Virus record (IMG/VR): IMGVR_UViG_3300033142_000339
Location: 1-25,219 of that record
Direction: 5' to 3' (one strand)
Origin: a virus
Length of the DNA: 25,219 nucleotides
Positions 9,068 through 18,200 of this stretch are shown here, one piece after another. Both the position numbers and the translations under genes were made by a program. Numbering within the stretch: position 1 is the first letter of the stretch; every line of letters begins with the position of its first letter. Below the pieces are notes generated by a model. The model was given only the letters and a program-made list of their open reading frames with translations. It was not told the origin of the DNA and did no database searches.

Positions 9068-9075
9068 TATCTTTG
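9068..9075 (+). promoter_or_regulatory. Bacteroidota-type -7 promoter element for internal-virion genes
   Basis: TATCTTTG at 9068-9075 lies in the 23-nt gap between the tail genes and the GNAT-like gene, with the ATG at 9083, 7 nt after the element. No clear -33 TTG is seen at the usual distance. Its position at the exact border between tail genes and the T7 gp13-16-like block suggests that block can be transcribed separately, again with almost no leader. Confidence 0.7.
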
Positions 9076-9082
9076 TAGTCAA

Positions 9083-9493
9083 ATGATATTTAATTTAAGA
9101 CCACTGCACAAAGATGATTACGATAACACCCTTTTAGGGTGGTGGAAAGATTGGGGATGGGAAGCTCCATTAAAGGATTTTTTACCTGATAATGGAAAAG
9201 GTGGACTTATGGTATTGGATAAAGAAACTCCTGTGTGTGCAGGATTTATTTATATGACTAATTCTAAAGTAGCATTAGTGGAATGGGTTATCTCTAATAA
9301 AAATTATCGGAAAAACCCTGAAAGAAAAGAAGCTTTAGAGTTACTTATAAAAAGCCTAACCAATATTTGTAAAGATTTAGGTAGTAATTATACCTATGCT
9401 TTATTAAAACACGACGGCTTAATAGAAACGTATGAGAAAGTTGGTTACACGCAAGGAGATTCTTATACTAAAGAAATGATTAAAAAACTATAA
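9083..9493 (+). CDS. GNAT-fold-like protein, T7 gp13-type internal virion protein
   Basis: A 136-aa protein with the layout of a GNAT acetyltransferase: N-terminal strand (FNLRPLHKDDYDN), central strands (GGLMVLDKETPVCAGFIYMT, then VALVEWVISNKNY), a helix (RKEALELLIKSLTNICKDLG), a strand (YTYALLK) and a terminal helix-strand (LIETYEKVGYTQGDSYTKEM). The usual acetyl-CoA pyrophosphate loop (R/Q-x-x-G-x-G/A) is degenerate (NKNYRKNPERKEA), so catalysis is doubtful. T7 gp13, of almost the same length (138 aa) and the same place before gp14, has a related acetyltransferase-like fold by family knowledge. It ends 1 nt before the next ATG. Either a structural or assembly factor of the internal core or an active N-acetyltransferase is possible; position favours the first. 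Confidence 0.65.
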   Translation: MIFNLRPLHKDDYDNTLLGWWKDWGWEAPLKDFLPDNGKGGLMVLDKETPVCAGFIYMTNSKVALVEWVISNKNYRKNPERKEALELLIKSLTNICKDLGSNYTYALLKHDGLIETYEKVGYTQGDSYTKEMIKKL

Positions 9494-9494
9494 T

Positions 9495-10181
9495 ATGGCA
9501 TTAGCAACAACCGCAGCAGTTTTAACAGCAGCTCAAGTAGCAACTACAATAGGTACTACAGCAGCATCTTTTGCTCAAGCATCTAAACAAAAAAGAGCAC
9601 AACAAAGAGCAGAAAAAGATGCTAAACAAGCTATATTAAAAGCTCGTAAAAGATTAGATGTAAATGTATACGAGAAACTGTCTGTTGATATGGCTGCTTT
9701 TGATAAAGAAAGAGATGCTATGTTGAGCGCCGGCGCACAAAGTTTAGAGGCAGCGAAAGAAGGAGAGGAGAGGGGAGCAGGTACAATAGCGGGGAAAGTT
9801 TTACAAGCACAAAATAAAGCGCAATCAGATGTAACTGATAGGCAGACTAAAAAGTTAGAGGCAATTCAAAGAACTATATTGGATGAAGATAAATCTATAA
9901 TTGGGCAGCAGTCAAACTTAGATTTAGCTGAAGCTCAGGGTGCTCAATTAGCCGCTAGGGATGCAGAAGAAAATCGGAATCAGTCTCTACAACAAGGTAT
10001 GGCAGGAGTAACAAGTTTAGTAGGACAAGCGGCAAGTGCATTACCTTTATATGGTAGTCCATTTAAAGATAAAAGTATGGACCCTGCTGAATTAGCTGCT
10101 TATTATACAGCTATAGGTAACCCTGATATGGCAGCAGTAGTAAATCCACCACCACCTACAAATGACACACCTATACAATAA
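9495..10181 (+). CDS. Internal virion protein, T7 gp14-like
   Basis: A 228-aa protein with an Ala/Thr-rich hydrophobic N-terminal helix (residues about 3-28, LATTAAVLTAAQVATTIGTT), a long charged helical or coiled middle (KQKRAQQRAEKDAKQAILKA through ERGAGTIAGKVLQAQNKAQ), and a second hydrophobic stretch near the end (AGVTSLVGQAASALPLYG). It lacks enzyme motifs. T7 gp14 (196 aa) has the same type of composition and sits between gp13 and gp15; it inserts in the outer membrane during DNA ejection. The neighbours here are a gp13-like gene 1 nt upstream and a gp15-like gene 10 nt downstream. The equivalence is inferred from order, length and hydrophobic pattern, not from similarity. Confidence 0.6.
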   Translation: MALATTAAVLTAAQVATTIGTTAASFAQASKQKRAQQRAEKDAKQAILKARKRLDVNVYEKLSVDMAAFDKERDAMLSAGAQSLEAAKEGEERGAGTIAGKVLQAQNKAQSDVTDRQTKKLEAIQRTILDEDKSIIGQQSNLDLAEAQGAQLAARDAEENRNQSLQQGMAGVTSLVGQAASALPLYGSPFKDKSMDPAELAAYYTAIGNPDMAAVVNPPPPTNDTPIQ

Positions 10182-10191
10182 AATTTAAAGT

Positions 10192-12210
10192 ATGGCAAAA
10201 ACATTTTATAAATACGCGGAAAGAGATGCTGAGAATCGGATAGATTGGTCGGAAGTTGCCAAGAATATGAACGATGTTCTAAGCGCTGAACAGATAGCTC
10301 GTAGAAAGAAAAAACAAAAAATTGAACAACAACAAGAAGAAAGTTTAAAGTATGTAGAGAACGCTCCACAAGGACAACACGTAGGTAAAGATGAGTTTGT
10401 TTTAGATTATGCGGAGAAAGTTATGGAGACTATGCGTATTCAAAATCAATTATTAAAAGAAGGGAAATTAAGTTTAAAAGATTATAATATTCAACGTGCT
10501 AACATAATGAATGGTACGAAAGAGTTCTATGAAGTATCTGAGAATTGGAACACTACTTATGCTGAAGCTAAAAAAATGTTAGATGAGGGTGAATTATCCG
10601 AGTTTTCACAGAGCATATTAATGGATAATGAAAAGATGGGTAATTTTACAAATCACTCTTTATATATTAATCCTGTTGATGGTCAGGTTAGTATAGGTGA
10701 AAGACAACTTACAAACCCTGATGAACCTTACGACCCTCAAACAAACCCTTATACTACGGTAGTTGTTCCTAATGAAAATAGTTTACGACCACTTCAGGAG
10801 TTAAATAATAGGCACGACCAATTACTTAAACCATTTGATTTAGAGGTAAATTTAGATGAATCCGCTCAAATGTTAGCTGATACTTACGAAAAATTAAGAG
10901 AAGATGACCCCACACAAAGTGTAAATGATATCAGAGAAAATGGTAATTATACTGAGGCTGAAACTACTATTATAAACTCTACGGTCGGAGATAAGAATTC
11001 TATGAATGCCGTAAGTATATTGACTGATTCGCAAAATGAGGTTTTAGAGGGATTTGATAATGCCGGAGAAGAGTTTGATTTTACTTCAGACCCTAATGAC
11101 CCTCGTTTATTTAATGCAGATGGGTCAAGAAATCAATCAATGATTTTAAGAGTACAAGACCCTAACCAACCTAATTCAGGAAGGTTAGTTCCTCAGTTAA
11201 CCGACGAGCAGTTAGAGATGGCTAGACAGATAACTAAAGACAGACTTGATGTTATGGTTAATAGAAGTGTTACTACAAAAACTGAGTTCTCCCCATCACA
11301 ATGGGAGTATATGGCAGATAAAAAAAGTGAGCAAGACCAAGCTTTACTTACTAACTTATTAGATATATTTAGTGGTGAAGAGCAAGATATGGAATCTACA
11401 ATGATAGGATTAATGGACCTACCGGGTAACGAATGGATTAAAAATATTACAAGAAATAATGAGGAGATTATAATTAATAAAGGAATGGTTGACGAACAGG
11501 TTATACCTTTATGGACAGCCGGAGTTATAGATGGGACTGAAGGTGGTGAAGAATGGACAGAAGAAAGTTTCTTAAAAGCAGTAGCTTCTAAATTAGGTGG
11601 TTTCGATAATTACGCTATGGCTATGGAGGTGTTTAAAAAACTTAATCCTGAGAGAGTGGTGGGTAGTTTAACTACCTTTGATAACCAAAAAGAGATTGTT
11701 GTTAATAGACAACAACCGGAACCGAAGAAAGAGGCAATAGGTGTTAATTCTATGATGCCTCTTGAGACATCACAGGGTATACTAGCTGCGTTTAACGAGT
11801 TATTTGAAGATTACGATGTTCAGAATGTGACTGTAGGTAGCGCTTTTAATAATTTAGAAAGATTCTATACGGATGAGATTAAAAATTGGGATAAGTACGT
11901 ACCTGCGGTAACTGATTTAATAGAAGAAATTTTCCTAAAAGGTATACAAAATAATAATGTAGGTTTAACTGAAGATAATATAAGGATAATGCCTAATACA
12001 GATGAGAGGGTTATTTACTTAGGATTACAAGATGAAAACGGAAATGTAATTAATGGAACAACTATAGCTCTTGACCTAGAGAGTAAAACATATAGAGGTA
12101 AGAGTTTACAACAGGAATTATCTAATTATATGAATAAGATATTAAAAGTACCTACTCAATCTCAAAACACGAATAATGATGATGATGAGAGTGATGATGC
12201 TCCAATGTAA
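10192..12210 (+). CDS. Large hydrophilic internal virion protein, T7 gp15-like
   Basis: A 672-aa, strongly charged, mostly helical protein with no membrane helix and no enzymatic motif that I can see. The N-terminus (YKYAERDAENRIDWSEVAKN) is followed by a basic helix (ARRKKKQKIEQQQEESLKYV) and long helical segments; the extreme C-terminus is Asn/Asp-rich (TNNDDDESDDAPM). T7 gp15 (747 aa) is likewise a long helical soluble protein that forms part of the periplasmic tube during ejection and lies directly before gp16. Here the next gene, 15 nt downstream after an A-rich leader, is the giant gp16-like protein. The role is inferred from gene order and overall character. Confidence 0.6.
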   Translation: MAKTFYKYAERDAENRIDWSEVAKNMNDVLSAEQIARRKKKQKIEQQQEESLKYVENAPQGQHVGKDEFVLDYAEKVMETMRIQNQLLKEGKLSLKDYNIQRANIMNGTKEFYEVSENWNTTYAEAKKMLDEGELSEFSQSILMDNEKMGNFTNHSLYINPVDGQVSIGERQLTNPDEPYDPQTNPYTTVVVPNENSLRPLQELNNRHDQLLKPFDLEVNLDESAQMLADTYEKLREDDPTQSVNDIRENGNYTEAETTIINSTVGDKNSMNAVSILTDSQNEVLEGFDNAGEEFDFTSDPNDPRLFNADGSRNQSMILRVQDPNQPNSGRLVPQLTDEQLEMARQITKDRLDVMVNRSVTTKTEFSPSQWEYMADKKSEQDQALLTNLLDIFSGEEQDMESTMIGLMDLPGNEWIKNITRNNEEIIINKGMVDEQVIPLWTAGVIDGTEGGEEWTEESFLKAVASKLGGFDNYAMAMEVFKKLNPERVVGSLTTFDNQKEIVVNRQQPEPKKEAIGVNSMMPLETSQGILAAFNELFEDYDVQNVTVGSAFNNLERFYTDEIKNWDKYVPAVTDLIEEIFLKGIQNNNVGLTEDNIRIMPNTDERVIYLGLQDENGNVINGTTIALDLESKTYRGKSLQQELSNYMNKILKVPTQSQNTNNDDDESDDAPM

Positions 12211-12225
12211 AAAAATATATAAAAA

Positions 12226-15200
12226 ATGGACGAAAGAGAACAACGTATATTAGAAGAACATAGTAACTATATTTATAATTGGGTATCTCAATATGATGAG
12301 CAATTTGCTAATAACACCACCTTACAAGGATGGGAGGATAAGATACGTCGTGATGCTGCATATAGAAAAGAACTTTTTGATTGGATAAAAAGAAAAGAAC
12401 AGAAACTTTTACAACAAGCTGAAGACGAAGGGAAACAACCGTGGGAGGTTTTTGAAAAACCTACGGGTACGTTTGAATATTTTGAAGCTGATTTTTTTCC
12501 GGTAGATAAAAAAAAAAACCTCGATTCGGATTCCACTTCTCAAGAAGACATTATGGAATCAGATTCGGCAACTACTTTTTGGGACTCATCAAACGTAGAT
12601 AGTGACTACTACAAACCTCGTTCTGAGGATTATGTTTCTACTTTTGATGAACAAGGGTTTAATGATTGGTGGACTACTAACCCTGAAGTAGTTGCGTGGA
12701 AAGAAGATTATTTAAATAAATATGGAGTAGAACCTACTCTTGATGCTCCTCTAGAAAATGTTCCTGCATACTATGATATAAGAAGTGCTTATGAATTAGG
12801 TATTACCCCTCAGATAATAAACAATGAATATACTTGGTCTAACACTAATAATAGTGGTCAAGTAATAACATCAGCCAACTCTTACACACCGTCTACAGAT
12901 TGGAGACAACAGTTTGAAAAAGATACAGGTACCCCTGCTCCATCGGATATGACCCAAGCTGAGGCGTATGCTACCTATTATGATGCCAAAAATGGTAGGT
13001 ATACTTTAATTGATAGAGAACAGTATCAAGAATTAGATGACCTTAGATTTACCGAGAGTAAAGGGGATTATTCACATTTGAGTGCGGAAGATAGAGCTAA
13101 GTATGGGTTAGTAAATGAAGATGATTTATCTAGAGCTTATTATTCCTATTTTAAAGTAGACCCTTCAACACTTGGGTTGACTGCCCAAGATATGATACAG
13201 GCTCTTAATGAACACGAGCAAACAGAGTGGAAGAACTTAACTAATTTAGAAAATATGACTTGGTTGTTCGACCAACAAGAGGAAGTGGCAGCTCCCTTGT
13301 TAGAGCAAATGTTTAAGGAATACGGTTTTGAAGTAGGGCAAAGGAAGATTGGTAAAGATTATATAGAAATAACAGCCGCTAATGGCGAGAGTATTACCCT
13401 TTCAGTAGATAGAGATGAGGGTGGTTCTTGGTTAGAGGGAGAGACTTGGGTAATGGGAAATACTAATTCCTCAGCACAAAATGCTCAACAGGCTATAAAT
13501 TTTTTTAACAAACATAGACAAACAAGAGTTCCGGGGGAGCAAAAATTTCAAGACTCACAAGATGCTCAGTTTTTGAAAGATTGGAAAAAGCACCAAAGAG
13601 AAGCACAAGATTTTAAAAAACAAGTATCAGAATACGATAAGATAAATGAGGTGGTAAGTAAAACCCCTAGAAGTAAAATGGGTTCTGATGAATATATAGA
13701 GATGAGGGATAAGATTATTCCTATGAGGAATGAGTTAATAACAGAACAAGATAGATTAACACAACAAGACGCAAAGCTTTTAGGTATTCAAGAGGAGTTA
13801 AATTTAAGACCTATTGTCTCCGAAGAATGGGTGCAAGGGGAAGGTGCTTTTATGGATTTCTTTAATGATGTTTATCAAACATTTCAAGTAGGACAAACTA
13901 AAGGTGCTATGCAGGATGATGTGTTAAATGTTATGTGGGAAGGAGCTAATATTACCGAAGGTGAAATGAAAGATTTATTAGGTAATTGGGAAGCTATAAA
14001 AGCTAGTGGTATGCCTGATGAATTAAAGTTGTATAATAAAGAGGTGGCAGAATGTGGAGGAGATTTTGCTTGCGCCGCGAAAGCGTTATATAAATATCCA
14101 TCTGTTGCAACTATGGTTCTTGCGGAAAGTGTAGGTTCATATTTAAATATGACCACTTTAGAAATAGGAGCACAAACCTTGGGGAGTGTGTGGGCAGCCT
14201 CTACCGCGGGAGGTGCAGTAGCAGGGGGACCCGCAGGTGCAGCGGGAGGTGCTGCTCTAGGAGTTCCGGCGGGATTGATGGCGGCTGTAGGTGTGATGAG
14301 TGGTAGTATAGAGGCGACTATGACCTTTATGGAGTTGTTAAACGAAAAGACCGGGGGGGATATGAGTGATGAAGCTATTCGTAAAGTATTAAATGACCCT
14401 GACGCTCTTTCAGATATGAGGCGTGAAGCTATAGGTAGAGGTATGATAATAGGTGGGTTCGATACTCTAACGGCAGGTTTTGGTGGAATGGCGATAAAAT
14501 CATTAGGAGGTAAACCTTTATTAGCTGCTGCGGTAGGTATGGGTATAGAATCAGTAGGTGGAGCAGGGGGAGAGTTCGCTGCTCAAGTAGCCGCAGGTGA
14601 TGGTATTAGCGCGTCTGATGTTTTATTAGAAGGTGTGGCGGGAGTTGCAGGAGCGCCGGTAGATGTAGCAATAGCTTTAGCGGATTCTAGAAAAGGAGGT
14701 GTTGATGATGTGGATTCAGAGATGCAAGATTTTTTCGATGGAGATATGACCGGTGGAACATCTAATAGATTATTACCGGGTACCTATAAATTAAATGGTC
14801 AGCAGGTTAGTCCTGAAGATATGGTAGATTTTGTAACTAAAGGTACACCAAAACAAGTAGCTTCAGCGACTATAGGGATAGATGGTAACCCTAAGTTAAA
14901 AAGGTATACCCAAAATAAAAGAGATAATGCTATACAAAGGTATGAAGTAGATAAAAATATAGACCCTTTGATAAAAAATCCCGAAGACAGAAACGCTCTT
15001 ATTGATTTAGAACTTGAAAGAAAAAAGTTAGAAGGTAATGATACTTATACCGCTAAACTTAGGTTAAGACAAATTGATGGGGATATTAAAAGTATAGTAG
15101 ATAAATATACAAGTAAACCGGAGGGTAAAACAGATATTGAAAGCTTCTTTGAGGAGGACACTAAAAAAGGTACAAGAGGTTCACGTCTTGACCCTTTGCA

Positions 15201-18200
15201 AAGAATAGATAGTGATTCTCCTAATGTTTTACAAAATGATTTAAATAGAACTCAAGACCTTATTAAGTCTTTAGAAGGTCTTAATATTGATTTTGATAAT
15301 CCTAAAACTGATACGGAGAAAAGGCAAGCTGCTATTTATAATGAAGCTAAAGAGTTGGAGACTATTTTTAAATCTCAAATCAAAGGAGCGCCTGAACCTA
15401 CTACTAAACCATCTAGGTTTGTGGCAGGAAAAAGTTCTCCTGTTACTATTAACCCGGAAGGACCGGGTACATTAGGAGTTCTAGTAGTACCGAAGAGGAA
15501 AGATGGTGGTGTGGATGTGCAAATGAAATCCACTAAAGTAGTAAAAGGTAGGTCATTGGGTAGAAATATTTATTTAATAGATGAGAGTTTACAACCGGGT
15601 GAGCGTACTTCTTTTTCAAACCCCGACCCTATTGCTAGACAAAGAACTATAAAAGCAGCCGAGAAAGCTTTTAGGTCTATAAAGAAAATAGCTCCTAATG
15701 TAAACTTGTTAATGTATGAAACGCATAAGGAATATATGGCGGCAGGAAACTCCCGTGATAGTAGTGGAAACTTTAGTCCTTTAACTAATAATATATCTAT
15801 AAGCCTAGAAAAAACAAATCCATCGGTAGTTCCGCACGAAGTAATGCACGGTGTGTTGAAGAACTTATTTCCTGACCTCGCGGGTAAAGAACTTAAAACT
15901 AAAGAATTAGCAGAAGCTATTATAAGAATAGTTAAAAAGAGAAATGTTAAATTAGCTAGCGATTTAAAAAAGGCTAATCCTCAAGAAGCGGGCAACATAC
16001 AAACAGAGCTTAATGAAAACGACTCTTTTATAAAGGAATTACAGGGACACGTAGACAAGTATGAAGGGGTAAAACAAAGTGTTAAAAACGAAGAGTTTGT
16101 GGTTGAAGCAATAGCTTTAATAGCAACTCGATATCCTAAGCTACCTAAAGAAGCAAAAAGTAAAGTTCGTCAATTTATAGAATGGGTTTTAAATAAATTA
16201 GGACTCGGTAAATATATAGATAGAATCTACAAGAAAGCTCCTGATGATGTTATTGTTGATGCCTTAAATAGTATGGCTGACAAAATGAGAACAGGTGAAA
16301 CTATTACTACAGAAGATGTGTCAGAAGCAATGAGTTTATCTCCTGAGCAAGAAGCAAAAAGAAAAGAAGCAAGAGCAGGGGAGAAAGTGGATAGAGAAAG
16401 GTATAGAAACAAGATAGAAGAAATGAAGGAGAAAGCCGGTGGTGTAGAGAATATGACGGCAGATGAGTTAGTTATTTTAGAATCCTTAGAATTAGAACTT
16501 GCTGCACTCGAAAGGGGACAAAGGATTCCGGGTAAAGAATTAGTTGTAGAAGGAGTAGAAACAGATGTAGAGGAAAGTGTTAAAGACTTATTAGGGGTGG
16601 ATGAAGTTGTAAGAAAAAAAACCACTAAAACCCCTACCTACAAAGAACCGGATAGTGTCATTGAAGACACTCCTACTGAAGTTGAAGATACACAAGATAC
16701 ATTTTATAATGAGGAAGAGGATATTAATGTAGTAGATGGAGTGCAGATAGGATTTTTTCATAACACTAAAGATGCAGCAGGAGTTAATATTAAACCAATT
16801 GAAAAGGGGAAAGGAGAAGCCACTCAACTATATAAAGGAGCTTACCACCCTAAGCCGGGTAACCTTACATTTTTCACTCCTTCACGTAAAAAATTCTCTG
16901 ATTTAGGTAGAGGAAAAGGTGCTAGTAAAAAATATAAAGTCAAGCTTAATATTAAGAACCCTTACTTTGTAAAGAAAAATAAAGTATGGTCAGATGCAGA
17001 AGTATTTGAATTAAAAGAGAAAGGATATGATACTATTATAACTCACGTAGATAATTTAACTGACATCTATACTAACAGGGAGAATGAAATGAATATTATC
17101 CCTATAGATAAAAGTATAATTGAAGTAGTGGGAGAGGTTAATCCTCGTGAATCTAGATTTGAGATAAGTGAGAGGAAGATGGATAAAGAATCTAAAGCTG
17201 AGTCTCCGGAAGAACGAAACTCCGAGATAATAGATATAGTTCAAAAAGCAAGAGAGAATAACTTTAGTGATTTAGAAATTACAGATTACCTTGTAAGAAT
17301 TAAAAAATTTAAACCCGCTGAAGTGAAGAAAGCTTTGGAGATTAGTATAGATGAAACGACTTTGTTACCTAAAAGTTTTGCAGAATTAAAGGGAGGTATA
17401 GAGTCCGGGGTTAGATTATTTAAAAGAGTAAATAAATACAAAGACTCTTTAGTAGCACGAAATAAACAAGCTAAAAAGAAATTAAACCAAGAGCAGATTA
17501 CTGATAAAGTAATTCAATATTTAGAGCAGCAACCTGAGTTTACACGAGAGGGAAGTAAAAAAGAATTATCTCCATTACAAGCTAAGATGCAAGTAGAGTT
17601 ACAGTCCACGTTAGGGATGAGACCTACTAGAGATATGGCTAAAGTTCTAAGAGAGTCTAAAAGATTTATTAAGGGGGTAGAGAAAGGAGAGAAGAGCTTA
17701 CAAGCCTTTAAGCAGGACCTCCGAAACTTTATGCGTAAAGCTTTACCGGCAACTACTTACACTAAACCGGAAGTATTAAAAATGGTGGGTAAAATTGAGG
17801 CTGCTAACCGTTCAAGTATTAAGAACATAATGAATGAAGTAATTGATTTTACAAATGAAAAAGTCGCAACCTCTTTAGAAAAAGATATAAACACTAAACT
17901 TAACGCTAAGAATGAGGTTAAGTTAAGTGGTAGAAATAAAGCTACTAAAATAGATGCAGATGCTATAGAGCAAATTAAAATGATTAAGAAAGAAAGAGTG
18001 TCTCAGATAGCTACACCTAAAGAAATTTATGAAACCAATGCTAGATTAGCTGATGAATACAATGAGTTATCCAAAGAAATCAATCCTACTGACGCTCAAA
18101 TAAAAAGAATGGCGGTATTAGAAACAGTTATGAAGCTAAATAACGCGTCTCTAATGGAGAATTCTGACATCAACAAGGTGCAGGAGCTAAGTGATGTAAA

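Noticed and set aside
13040-13110. ESKGDYSH in the giant protein as a lytic transglycosylase start (ES-x-x-x-Y)
   Set aside because: The following motifs expected for SLT domains (GLMQ-type and N-x-x-x-G segments) are not present.
16227-16625. 132-aa Ser-rich open frame on the minus strand
   Set aside because: Entirely antisense to the well-supported giant gene, with no leader, promoter or recognisable domain; Ser-richness follows from antisense of Glu/Lys-rich codons.
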